6,927 bases of DNA from an uncultured Paracoccaceae bacterium (GCA_937907485.1 CALESR010000025.1:1-6927), one strand, 5' to 3'. Counted from the stretch's first letter, positions 1-6,769 are shown. Numbers and translations: made by a program. The notes: generated from the sequence alone by a model not told the origin.

Positions 1-39
1 AATATCCACGGGGTATCCAAAGGGGGGCGTGCCCCCCTT
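1..39 (-). repeat. GC hairpin with GGATATT motif, possible truncated intergenic repeat copy
   Basis: Read on the minus strand, a GGGGGGC/GCCCCCC hairpin (20-39) is followed by TTTGGATA and then CCCCGTGGATATT at 13-1, where the window ends. The same arrangement, a G6C/GC6 hairpin followed by a C-run and GAGGATAGTT, occurs on the plus strand at 2828-2880. From memory, C-run plus GGATATTT motifs next to GC hairpins are frequent between genes of Rhodobacterales. Membership in such a family is my inference; this copy is cut by the window edge. Confidence 0.35.
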
Positions 40-100
40 GGCGGGGGCGTGGGGGCTGGCCCCCACGCGGCGCGAGCCCCCCTCGACGGGGGGCGAGCGC
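20..100 (-). terminator. Cluster of three GC hairpins downstream of mrcA
   Basis: Immediately beyond the mrcA stop lie three consecutive inverted repeats. The first, next to the gene, has arms 76-82 and 88-94 (GCCCCCC/GGGGGGC, 5-nt loop) and can extend by four further pairs (70-73 with 97-100) after two mismatches. The second is a perfect 10-bp stem, 47-56 with 59-68 (GCGTGGGGGC/GCCCCCACGC). The third is a 9-bp stem, 20-28 with 31-39 (AAGGGGGGC/GCCCCCCTT). The two-base loops of the last two would open by a pair in RNA. On the mrcA strand the last stem is followed only by TTTGG, so a classical long U-tract is missing. I infer that the cluster ends or 3'-protects the mrcA transcript. It could also be part of an interspersed repeat. 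The hairpins are certain from the sequence; the termination role is inferred. Confidence 0.6.
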
Positions 101-123
101 CGCCGCCCCTCAAACCGATCCGC

Positions 124-2646
124 TCAATACAGGCCGCCCGCGCTCAAGGTGCCAAACCCGGATTGCCCCGGGATCGGCAGTTGCCCGGTCGCATCCTCGG
201 CCTCGCTGCCCGCCACCGGAACCGCCGCGCCCTCGTCCTGCTCGAAGACCGGCAGCGACATGCCCATCACGAAACCGCCGTCGATCAGCGCGTCGATGCC
301 GAACACCGGCTCTTCGCCGTCGCGGAAATACTCGGCCACGACATCCGGGCCACTGGCGTCATCGTCCAGCCGCGCGCCCGAATGCCGGTCGATGCGGATG
401 AAATGCCCGCCCGGCGGCACGGCAAACCGGCCGCCGCCGAATTCGCCGATCGCCTCTTCCATGAACTCCTGAAACACCGGCGCGCACAGCCCGCCACCCG
501 AGGCCCGCCGCCCCAGACTGCGCGGGCGGTCATAGCCGATATAGCAGCCCGCCACGATGGTCGAGGTATAGCCGACAAACCACACGTCGCGCGCGTCGTT
601 GGTGGTGCCGGTCTTGCCCGCCACCGGCACCGGCAGCCGGATCGCGCCCGAGGCCGTGCCGCGCTGCACCACCCCCTCCATCATCGAGGTCAACTGATAG
701 GCGGTGATCGGGTCCATCACCCGCTGACGGCGGCTGGCGATCCAGGGCGACTGGCCCGCGGGCAGATCGGGCTCGCCGCATTCGACGCATTCGCGCTGGT
801 CGTGCCGGTACACGGTGCGGCCCCAGCGGTCCTGCACGCGGTCCACCAGCGTCGGCTCCACCCGCTCGCCGCCATTGGCGAACATCGCATAGGCGGCGAC
901 GATGCGAAACAGCGTGGTCTCCTGCGCGCCCAGCGAGTTGGCCAGAAACGGCTGCAACCGGTCATAGACGCCAAAGCGCTCGGCATAACCGGCGACCACA
1001 TCCATCCCGACCTCCTGCGCCAGACGGATGGTCATCAGGTTGCGCGACTGCTCGATCCCGGTGCGCACCGGCGTCGGCCCCAGAAAATCGCCGTTCGAGT
1101 TGGTCGGTCGCCAGATTCCTTCGCCGGTCTCGATCTCGATCGGCGCGTCGATGACGATGGTCGCCGGGGTAAAGCCCGAATCCAGCGCCGCGGCATAGAC
1201 AAAGGGCTTGAAGGCCGACCCCGGCTGGCGCATCGCCTGCGTTGCCCGGTTGAAGGTCGAGTGCTGATAGCTGAACCCACCCTGCATGGCGATCACCCGC
1301 CCGGTGTTGACGTCCATCGCCATGAAGGCGCCCTGCACCTCGGGCACCTGCCGCAGCGACCAGCGCTGAAAGGTGCCGTCATTGGCGGTCACCGCCCGCA
1401 CATAGACCACATCGCCCACCGTCAGCGTGTCGGCCAGCGAGCCGGGCAACCAGTTGATGTCGGCGCGCTCGACGGTGCCGGTGCTGTCTTGCCCCTCGAT
1501 GCCCATCGTGGCGCGGTCGGGCGTCACCGCCAGCACCACGGCCGGATACCACGGATTGTCCAGCGTGATGTCGCGCGCCAGCGTGGCCCCGGCCAGCGCC
1601 TGACGCCAGCGCGCCTCGTCAGCCAGATCCTCGGCGCCCAGCCGGATGCCAGTGCCGCGCCATTCGCCCTGCGTGCGGTCATAGGATTCCAGTGCCCGCT
1701 GCAACGCATGGGCGGCGGTGACCTGCAATTCGGGGTGCACCGTGGCGCGGATCGTCAAGCCGCCGGCAAAGAACTCTTCCTCGCCAAAGCTGCTGGACAG
1801 CTGGCGGCGGATCTCGTCGGTGAAATAGTCGCGCTCGGGCAGGCTTTCGCGAAAGGCGGGCATGTCGCCGCCCTGCACCGTCGCCAGCGGCGCCTCGCGC
1901 GCGGCCAGCGACTGCTCCTCGGTGACATAGCCATTCTCGACCATCTGCCCGATGATCCAGTTGCGCCGCGACACCACCCGCTCGCGCGCCCGCACCGGGT
2001 GGTATTCCGACGGCGCCTGCGGCAGCGCGGCCAGAAAGGCCATCTCCTGCAGTGTCAGCTCTTCCAGCGTCTTGTTGAAATAGGTCTGCGCCGCCGCCGC
2101 CACCCCGAACGAGTTCTGCCCGAGGAAGATCTCGTTCATGTAGAGTTCGAGGATCTCGTCCTTGCTCAGCGTCTGCTCAACCCGCCAGGCCAGGATGATC
2201 TCGCGGATCTTGCGCTCGCCGGTGCGGTCGCTGGACAACAGGAAGTTCTTCATCACCTGCTGGGTGATCGTCGAGGCCCCGCGCAGGTTGCGCCCGCCCG
2301 ACACCACGGCATCACGCAGCGCCGCCACCATCGCCACCGGGTCAAACCCGGCATGTTCATAGAAGTTGCGGTCCTCGGCGCTGATGAAGGCCTGCCGCAG
2401 CAGCGGCGGAATGTCCTCGATCGGGGTGAACAACCGGCGCTCGCGGGCGAATTCGTCGATCAACTGGCCTTCGCCCGAATAGATCCGGCTGATCATCGGC
2501 GGGCTGTAATTCGCCAGTTGCTCGGTCGAGGGCAGGTCATGCGTATAGACCCAGACCACCCCGCCCACCGTCAACGCGCCAAACAGACCGGCCATCAGCA
2601 CAAAGCTGAAGATCGCACCGAAAAAGGACAGGAACGCTCGGGTCAC
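124..2646 (-). CDS. mrcA: Class A penicillin-binding protein 1a (bifunctional peptidoglycan glycosyltransferase/transpeptidase)
   Basis: This 840-residue inner-membrane enzyme polymerises lipid II into glycan strands and crosslinks the stem peptides in the periplasm. A single membrane anchor lies at about residues 8-33. The GT51 domain spans about 50-220, with catalytic E91 in SAEDRNFYEH, the STITQQ..KN segment at 125-134, and E149 in KIREIILA. An OB-like linker occupies roughly 320-440. The transpeptidase domain carries all three motifs: S477-x-x-K480 (nucleophile S477), S534-R535-N536 and K678-T679-G680. Length and motif order are those of PBP1a. The start is GTG; a CGGAG Shine-Dalgarno (2654-2658) sits 7 nt before it and the anchor begins at once. 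Oddities: a CxxC pair, C620 and C623, plus C701 and C721 in a periplasmic domain, and an acidic, Gly-rich tail ending in GGLY. It lies downstream of the amidase gene on the same strand, 304 bases away, and probably has its own promoter. Confidence 0.97.
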   Translation of the reverse strand: MTRAFLSFFGAIFSFVLMAGLFGALTVGGVVWVYTHDLPSTEQLANYSPPMISRIYSGEGQLIDEFARERRLFTPIEDIPPLLRQAFISAEDRNFYEHAGFDPVAMVAALRDAVVSGGRNLRGASTITQQVMKNFLLSSDRTGERKIREIILAWRVEQTLSKDEILELYMNEIFLGQNSFGVAAAAQTYFNKTLEELTLQEMAFLAALPQAPSEYHPVRARERVVSRRNWIIGQMVENGYVTEEQSLAAREAPLATVQGGDMPAFRESLPERDYFTDEIRRQLSSSFGEEEFFAGGLTIRATVHPELQVTAAHALQRALESYDRTQGEWRGTGIRLGAEDLADEARWRQALAGATLARDITLDNPWYPAVVLAVTPDRATMGIEGQDSTGTVERADINWLPGSLADTLTVGDVVYVRAVTANDGTFQRWSLRQVPEVQGAFMAMDVNTGRVIAMQGGFSYQHSTFNRATQAMRQPGSAFKPFVYAAALDSGFTPATIVIDAPIEIETGEGIWRPTNSNGDFLGPTPVRTGIEQSRNLMTIRLAQEVGMDVVAGYAERFGVYDRLQPFLANSLGAQETTLFRIVAAYAMFANGGERVEPTLVDRVQDRWGRTVYRHDQRECVECGEPDLPAGQSPWIASRRQRVMDPITAYQLTSMMEGVVQRGTASGAIRLPVPVAGKTGTTNDARDVWFVGYTSTIVAGCYIGYDRPRSLGRRASGGGLCAPVFQEFMEEAIGEFGGGRFAVPPGGHFIRIDRHSGARLDDDASGPDVVAEYFRDGEEPVFGIDALIDGGFVMGMSLPVFEQDEGAAVPVAGSEAEDATGQLPIPGQSGFGTLSAGGLY

Positions 2647-2653
2647 ACAGGGG

Positions 2654-2702
2654 CTCCGCTGGACTCTGCTGTCGCTCTATACGGCTTCGCGCCCGCGGTC
2701 AA
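2654..2702 (-). promoter_or_regulatory. Putative mrcA promoter and ribosome binding site
   Basis: On the minus strand TTGACC (2697-2702) is followed, 15 bp later, by TATAGA (2676-2681), then a short leader and CGGAG (2654-2658) 7 nt before the GTG start. The -10 box is good and the -35 box is five of six to consensus, but the 15-bp spacing is short. Shifting the -35 register to TTTTGA (2699-2704) gives 17 bp with a poorer hexamer. It is the only convincing promoter-like pair in this gap. Confidence 0.45.
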
Positions 2703-2807
2703 AACCCGGCTGCGGCGCAGGGCGGGAAATCGCGCAGAGGTGAAAGACGGGGGGCGGGGTGTTTCGCCCTCGTTGGCCCGCTGGCGCGGGCGCCTCGGGC
2801 GACCCGG

Positions 2808-2900
2808 GCGCGGGCGCACGCCCGCGCAGGGGGGCATTCTGCCCCCCTCGGCCTGCGGCCTCACCCCCCTGAGGATAGTTGAGGCACAAAGATGGGGGGC
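2808..2900 (+). repeat. Intergenic GC hairpin element with GAGGATAGTT motif
   Basis: The gap between amiC and mrcA (2647-2950) holds no gene. Its centre contains a 9-bp inverted repeat (2808-2816/2819-2827, GCGCGGGCG/CGCCCGCGC). An abutting perfect 8-bp stem follows (2828-2835/2841-2848, AGGGGGGC/GCCCCCCT, loop ATTCT). Then come a C6 run (2864-2869), the motif GAGGATAGTT (2871-2880), CACAAAGATG (2885-2894) and a G6 run (2894-2899). The C6 run can pair with either G6 run, so alternative folds compete. On the minus strand this lies downstream of the amidase stop and could act as its terminator, though no long U-tract follows. The arrangement resembles an interspersed repeat I recall from Rhodobacterales genomes, and a related, inverted copy appears at 1-39. 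The hairpins are seen directly; repeat status is inferred. Confidence 0.5.
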
Positions 2901-2950
2901 CTTTGGCGTGTCTTGCGCCACACGGGCTGACCTCGGGCGCGCTGCCGCCC

Positions 2951-4198
2951 TCAGCGCAGGCGCAGCGGGTGTTGCGCGGCTTCGTCTTGGACCCAGGTGT
3001 CCAGCCCGGTCAGGATCGCCTGCGCCATGCGCGCGCGCCAGCGGGGATCGCGCAGGCGGGTGCGGTCGCGTGCGCTGGACAGAAAGCCGATCTCCAGCAG
3101 GGCCGAGGGCACCGAGGGCGACTTGAGCACCGAGAAGGCCGCCTGTTGCCAGGGATGGCGGTGCATGCGCAGGTCGGCGTCGCGGATCGCCGCCACCAGA
3201 TCGCGGGCCAGCCGGTCGGTGGCCGGGCCGGTGTCCTGCCGGGCCAGTTGCATCAGCACCCCGGCCACCGCATCGTCGGTGCCACGCAGATCGACGCCGC
3301 CGCCCAGCATGTCGTCGCGGTCGTGGCGCTCGGCCAGCGCGGCGCTGGCGGCGTCGGTGGCCTCGGCGGCGAGGGTATAGAGCGTGGCCCCCGTCGCCTC
3401 GCCATCGTCGAGCGCATCGGCGTGCAGCGACAAGAACAGGTCGGCCTGCGTCGAATGCGCCACGGTGATGCGGCCTTCGAGCGAGACAAAGCTGTCGGAA
3501 TCGCGGGTCATCACCACCTCATAGCGCCCGCTGCGGCGCAGCAGGTCGGCCAGTTCGCGGGCAAAGGTCAGGATCACCTCGGCCTCGGTCAGCCCTTCGT
3601 GCACCGCGCCGGGATCGACGCCGCCGTGTCCGGGATCGAGCACAAGCACCGTCGGCCGGTTGCCCAGCGGCAGGCGCCCGGTGTCGGGCGCCTCGGTGTC
3701 GCCGGGGCCGTCGGTGGCCGCCAGCGCCGCCGCCTGCGCGGCAAACTCGGCATCGGACAGGGGCGCCAGCCGCAGGTCCAGCCGTGCGGCGCCGGTCAGC
3801 GCATCGGTGCTCATCCCGGCTTCGACAAAGCCCATCGGGCGGCTCAGGTCGAGGACCATCCGGCTCCAGCCGCCGCCCGCCTCGCCGACCCTGACGCCGG
3901 CCAGCCCGCCTGCGGGCAGCACCGTGGCCGGATCGAACCCTGACCAGTCGACCGTGCGAAAATCGATCACGGCGCGCGGCGGGTCGGTCAGCAGCCGGGT
4001 CCGCCACGGCACAGGCTGGCTCAGCGGCAGGGTCAGCGTCAGGTCGCGCCACCCCTCGACCACCGTCAGCGCGCCGCTGATCCGGGCGCGGGCACCCAGA
4101 TCCTGCGCCGCCAGCGGGCTGGCCAGCAGCCCCAGCGCCAGCGCCAGCGCCACCAGCAGCCGTGCGCCAACCCCTCGCCCCCTGCCGATCCGCGCCAT
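2951..4198 (-). CDS. amiC: Periplasmic N-acetylmuramoyl-L-alanine amidase, AmiC type (AMIN + Amidase_3)
   Basis: This 415-residue zinc amidase cuts the bond between N-acetylmuramic acid and L-alanine of the stem peptide, normally during cell separation. A signal peptide covers residues 1-31: basic MARIGRGRG, a Leu/Ala core, and likely cleavage after SPLAA. An AMIN-like domain (about 35-145) follows, then an acidic Pro/Gly linker (160-180). The Amidase_3 domain spans about 182-405, with H191 in LDPGHGG, E205 in GLTEAEV, H259 in LSLHAD as expected zinc ligands, and E369 in LLEIGF as catalytic Glu. All key residues are present. The frame stays open upstream to 4276, but I chose the ATG at 4198 because AGGAGAA (4205-4211) lies 6 nt before it and the signal peptide begins there. 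In alphaproteobacteria this gene commonly precedes mrcA, as here. A 5-bp hairpin (TGGCG/CGCCA) at about 2904-2920 and the GC hairpin element lie downstream. Confidence 0.95.
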   Translation of the reverse strand: MARIGRGRGVGARLLVALALALGLLASPLAAQDLGARARISGALTVVEGWRDLTLTLPLSQPVPWRTRLLTDPPRAVIDFRTVDWSGFDPATVLPAGGLAGVRVGEAGGGWSRMVLDLSRPMGFVEAGMSTDALTGAARLDLRLAPLSDAEFAAQAAALAATDGPGDTEAPDTGRLPLGNRPTVLVLDPGHGGVDPGAVHEGLTEAEVILTFARELADLLRRSGRYEVVMTRDSDSFVSLEGRITVAHSTQADLFLSLHADALDDGEATGATLYTLAAEATDAASAALAERHDRDDMLGGGVDLRGTDDAVAGVLMQLARQDTGPATDRLARDLVAAIRDADLRMHRHPWQQAAFSVLKSPSVPSALLEIGFLSSARDRTRLRDPRWRARMAQAILTGLDTWVQDEAAQHPLRLR

Positions 4199-4384
4199 CG
4201 CCTGTTCTCCTGCCGTTTGGCCACCTCTAGCGCGAAAGCCCTGCCGGGGGAATCCCCTGCCCGCCCCTCCGGGCACCCGGCGGGCTTCACGAATGGGTCA
4301 AACCGTCGCAACCGGCAAAGTCCGGGGTTGATCTGCCCCGGCCTGCACCCTCATTGTGCCGCTGTCCAGATCCAAGGAGCCCCA
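4199..4384. other. Divergent intergenic region between amiC and the DsbA-like gene
   Basis: This 186-base gap must carry the 5' signals of both divergent genes. Seen directly: the amiC Shine-Dalgarno AGGAGAA (4205-4211, minus), an inverted repeat GCCCGCC/GGCGGGC (4259-4265/4279-4285, 13-nt loop), a second one CCGGGG/CCCCGG (4322-4327/4336-4341, 8-nt loop), and the AAGGAG Shine-Dalgarno of the plus-strand gene (4374-4379). A TTGATC at 4328-4333 could be a -35 box, but nothing like a good -10 lies 16-18 bp beyond it. On the minus strand TTTGACCC at about 4294-4301 likewise lacks a partner. I therefore do not assign promoters. Confidence 0.4.
4322..4341. repeat. Perfect inverted repeat upstream of the DsbA-like gene
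   Basis: CCGGGG at 4322-4327 and CCCCGG at 4336-4341 flank an 8-nt loop containing TTGATC. The repeat lies 33 nt before the AAGGAG of the downstream gene. It could be an operator or a leader hairpin, or chance in such GC-rich DNA. There is no T-run after it on either strand to suggest termination. Confidence 0.3.
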
Positions 4385-5146
4385 ATGGCCCGCCTGCCCT
4401 TTTTCGCTGCCGCCCTTGTGGCTGGCCTGTCGCTGACCACCGCCGCCACGGCGCAGACCCCGCCGATGAGCGACGCCGATCGTGCCGCCTTTCGCGCCGA
4501 GGTCCGCGCCTATCTGATGGAGAACCCCGAGGTCATCTTCGAGGCCGTCGCCGAGTTCGAGCGCCGCAATCAGGCCTCGCAGGCCGACATGGATACGACC
4601 CTCGTCGAATTGAACGCCGACGAGATCTTTCGCGATGGCTATTCCTGGGTCACCGGCAACCCGGAGGGCGACATCACCCTCGTCGAATTCATGGACTACC
4701 GCTGCAGCTATTGCCGCCGCGCGCAGGAGCAGGTGATGAGCCTGCTCGAAGGCGACGGCAACATCCGGCTGGTCATCAAGGAATTCCCCATCCTTGGCCC
4801 GCAATCGGACCTGATGAGCCGCTTTGCCCTCGCCGTGCAGCATCTGGGCGGCCAGACCGCCTATGCCCAGGCGCATGAGCAACTGATGACCTGGGAGGGC
4901 GACTTCTTCGAAGAGGATGTGCGCGCGCTTGCGGTCGGGCTGTCGCTCGACGAGGCCGAGGTGCTGGCGCAGATGCGCGGCGATGTGGTCAACGACATCC
5001 TCGCGGCGAATCACGCCCTCGCGCAGCGGCTGCAGATTTCGGGCACACCGACCTTCGTGATGGGCGCGGCCGAGGGCGGCGAGATGCTGCGCGGCTTCCT
5101 GCCCGCCGACGCGATGGCCGGCGTCGCCACCCGGTTGCGCGGATGA
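4385..5146 (+). CDS. Periplasmic DsbA-family thiol oxidoreductase with ScsC/Com1-like N-terminal region
   Basis: This 253-residue exported thioredoxin-fold protein exchanges disulfides on envelope proteins, as an oxidase or isomerase. A signal peptide spans residues 1-24 (MARLPFF, hydrophobic Ala/Leu core, cleavage near ATAQ). Residues 28-65 form a charged helix with YLMENPEVIFEAVAE, which matches the N-terminal region of Com1/ScsC-type proteins that can oligomerise. The thioredoxin-like part starts at about 84; the active site is C107-S-Y-C110 after FMDYR, followed by the helical insert and the cis-Pro loop SGTPTF (P222). C107 and C110 are its only cysteines. The start is fixed by AAGGAG (4374-4379), 5 nt before the ATG, and by the signal peptide; the frame is open upstream to 4217 but that stretch is not signal-like. 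Its stop overlaps the next gene's ATG (ATGA). The family is clear; whether it oxidises or isomerises cannot be read from sequence. Confidence 0.92.
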   Translation: MARLPFFAAALVAGLSLTTAATAQTPPMSDADRAAFRAEVRAYLMENPEVIFEAVAEFERRNQASQADMDTTLVELNADEIFRDGYSWVTGNPEGDITLVEFMDYRCSYCRRAQEQVMSLLEGDGNIRLVIKEFPILGPQSDLMSRFALAVQHLGGQTAYAQAHEQLMTWEGDFFEEDVRALAVGLSLDEAEVLAQMRGDVVNDILAANHALAQRLQISGTPTFVMGAAEGGEMLRGFLPADAMAGVATRLRG

Positions 5147-6174
5147 CAGGCCGGGGCGCCCGGCCCTTTGTCGCCGCGCGCCCCGGACCTTGGCGCAGCG
5201 TCTGGCGCGCGCTGGCCGTGATGCTGGCGCTGCTGACGGGCCTTCCCCTGTCGGCACAGGCGCCGCTGCCGGGGGCGCAGGCCCCCGGACTGCAGGCGGC
5301 GCTGGCCGACTGGCTGGCCGATGACGAGGGGGCCGCCCTGCCCGCCCTCGCCACGCTGGCGCACGAGGGCAACACCGCCGCCCGCCTGCTGCTGGCGCGG
5401 ATCGACACCACCCCTGCCCTGCAAGGCCCCGTGCTGTCGCGACTCGACCGCGCCGGGCGCGTCGCGCTGATGCGCGCGCCGGGCGGCCTGTCCGGGCAGA
5501 ACTGGCTGGGCCTGATCGAGGGCAATCCATTGGCCGATCTGTGGCGCCTGACCCGTCAGGTCGAGGCCCCGCCCAGCGTGATCGCCGGTTTCGCCGCGCT
5601 GGGCGAGACCCGCGCCGCCCGCTTCGCGCTGGTTGCGCTGGCCGCGCGGGAACATCCCGGCCTGCAAGACCTCGACCCGGCGACGCTGGACCCCGAGATG
5701 CTCTATCTGCTCTGGCGCGGTGCCGACCCGGCGCAGCGGGACCAGATCGCCGCCCTCGTGCCCGCCGAGCACCCGCAGCGCGCCCTGATGGGCCAACCCG
5801 CCGACCCGCTGGCGCTGGACCTCTGGCTGGCCTCCAGCCCGGCCGCCGCGCCGCTGGCCGTGCTCTGTGACGCGCGCTGCCCGGCTGAGGCCGCGCCCGC
5901 CTGCCGCAGCGCGGCGATGCACGCGCTCGACAGCCATGACGCCTTGCTGACGCTGGGCAGCCCGGTCGAGGCGCTGGTGCCGCAGGCGACCTTCCTCGCC
6001 AGCCCGCGCGGTCAGGCCAGCACCCTGCGCCGCATCCTGCTGGCGGTGCCGATGCGCGGCCGCCGCGCCATGGTGGCGCAGGTGACCCAGCACTCGGCCT
6101 GCCTTGGCGAGGCGCTGCAGGCCGAATCACTGCGTCACCACCACCCGCGCAGCCCCGCCCCGCAAGGCGGCTGA
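5143..6174 (+). CDS. Exported protein of unknown function, four cysteines, coupled to the DsbA-like gene
   Basis: I do not recognise a named family in this 343-residue protein. The N-terminus has an arginine-rich stretch (residues 1-22), a hydrophobic core (about 23-37) and a cleavage-like LSAQA at 36-40, so export to the periplasm is likely. The mature part is Ala/Leu-rich and helical. The segment at about 55-87 (DDEGAALPALATLAHEGNTAARLLLA) is reminiscent of Sel1/TPR-like helix pairs, but no regular repeat follows. Cysteines occur only at 242, 246, 254 (C-x3-C-x7-C) and 320, all in the C-terminal half, and the end is His/Pro-rich (RHHHPRSPAP). The ATG shares ATGA with the preceding stop and has no good Shine-Dalgarno, which points to translational coupling. 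I believe it is a real gene: codon use matches its neighbours, it fills the space up to the terminator, and it has a signal peptide. It may be a substrate or partner of the thiol protein; that is inference. Confidence 0.8.
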   Translation: MTGRGARPFVAARPGPWRSVWRALAVMLALLTGLPLSAQAPLPGAQAPGLQAALADWLADDEGAALPALATLAHEGNTAARLLLARIDTTPALQGPVLSRLDRAGRVALMRAPGGLSGQNWLGLIEGNPLADLWRLTRQVEAPPSVIAGFAALGETRAARFALVALAAREHPGLQDLDPATLDPEMLYLLWRGADPAQRDQIAALVPAEHPQRALMGQPADPLALDLWLASSPAAAPLAVLCDARCPAEAAPACRSAAMHALDSHDALLTLGSPVEALVPQATFLASPRGQASTLRRILLAVPMRGRRAMVAQVTQHSACLGEALQAESLRHHHPRSPAPQGG

Positions 6175-6175
6175 A

Positions 6176-6204
6176 TGCAAAACGCCGCCCCGGATGGAGC
6201 GGCG
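6176..6204 (-). terminator. Intrinsic terminator of infC
   Basis: On the minus strand a 9-bp stem (6196-6204 with 6183-6191; CGCCGCTCC/GGGGCGGCG, one G-T wobble) encloses the 4-nt loop ATCC and is followed at once by TTTTGCATT. It begins 25 nt after the infC stop. The hairpin also forms in the plus-strand transcript right after the stop at 6174, but there the A-run precedes the stem and no U-run follows, so it would be a weak terminator for that operon. Confidence 0.85.
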
Positions 6205-6229
6205 CCCTGTCTGGCAAACCCCGACCGCG

Positions 6230-6769
6230 TCAGCGCGGCGAGATCATCATCACCATCTGCCGGCCTTCCAGCTTTGGCATCTGTTCGATCTTGCCCTGCT
6301 CGTTCACATCACCGGCAACGCGGTTCAGCAGTTCCATCCCCAGTTCCTGGTGCGCCATCTCGCGGCCACGGAACCGCAGGGTGATCTTCACCTTGTCGCC
6401 TTCTTCGAGGAACTTCAGCACCGAGCGCATCTTGACGTCGTAATCATGGTCATCCGTGCCGGGGCGGAACTTGATTTCCTTGATCTCGATGATCTTTTGC
6501 TTCTTGCGCGCCTCGGCCTCGCGTTTTTGCTGTTCATACTTGAACTTGCCGAAGTCCATGATCTTGCAGACAGGGGGCACCGCCGTCGGGGAAATCTCGA
6601 CCAGATCAAGCCCGGCCTCGGCGGCGAGTTGCATCGCGCGCAAAGGAGTCACGACTCCGACGTTTTCGCCATCCGCCCCGATCAGGCGAATCTCGGGCGC
6701 GCGGATCCGGTCATTGATGCGGGGGCCGGTTTCGCGGCTGGGCGGGGCGTTATGGGGTCTGCGAGCGAT
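6230..6769 (-). CDS. infC: Translation initiation factor IF-3, ATC start codon
   Basis: IF-3 binds the 30S subunit, prevents premature 50S joining and checks the initiator tRNA and start codon. The product is 179 residues, the usual length. The N-terminal domain covers about 14-84 (GPRINDRIR, IRLIGADGENVGVV, PPVCKIMDFGK), a basic Lys/Glu-rich linker helix about 80-96 follows, and the C-terminal domain spans about 97-177 (EIKFRPGTDDHDYDVK, LRFRGREMAHQELG, LEGRQMVMMISP). The family signature K69-I-M-D-F-G-K-F-K-Y-E-Q-Q-K82 is complete. I place the start at the ATC at 6769-6767: AGAAGGA (6778-6784) lies 8 nt upstream and the protein then begins as in relatives, (M)ARRPHNAPP. The upstream in-frame ATG at 6814 would add 15 residues but lies between the -35 and -10 boxes. 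Non-AUG starts in infC allow IF-3 to repress its own translation. No rpmI or rplT follows; the gene looks monocistronic. Confidence 0.96.
   Translation of the reverse strand: MARRPHNAPPSRETGPRINDRIRAPEIRLIGADGENVGVVTPLRAMQLAAEAGLDLVEISPTAVPPVCKIMDFGKFKYEQQKREAEARKKQKIIEIKEIKFRPGTDDHDYDVKMRSVLKFLEEGDKVKITLRFRGREMAHQELGMELLNRVAGDVNEQGKIEQMPKLEGRQMVMMISPR

Noticed and set aside
2643..2921. Short minus-strand frames of 92 and 70 codons between amiC and mrcA
   Set aside because: They run through the GC hairpins, have no convincing SD, overlap each other in different frames and encode Pro/Arg/Gly-rich sequence. The region is better explained as non-coding.
49..3126. A 1025-codon open frame on the plus strand, opposite mrcA and running through the gap into amiC
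   Set aside because: It is antisense to a gene with intact catalytic motifs, its translation is rich in Arg, His, Gly and Ala with no recognisable domain, and it crosses the hairpin region. Such frames arise because GC-rich codons rarely give stops on the other strand.
2879..3943. A 354-codon plus-strand frame opposite amiC
   Set aside because: It is the shadow of an amidase gene whose zinc and catalytic residues are all present on the minus strand; the translation is His/Arg/Gly-rich and matches nothing I know.
4199..4276. Upstream extension of amiC by 26 residues
   Set aside because: The extension would place charged residues before the signal peptide. The ATG at 4198 has a well-placed AGGAGAA and directly begins a normal signal peptide.
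4298..6217. A 639-codon open frame on the minus strand, opposite the DsbA-like gene and its neighbour
   Set aside because: It has Arg/Pro/Ala-rich low-complexity translation, no domain, and lies antisense to two plus-strand genes with signal peptides and, for the first, a good SD.
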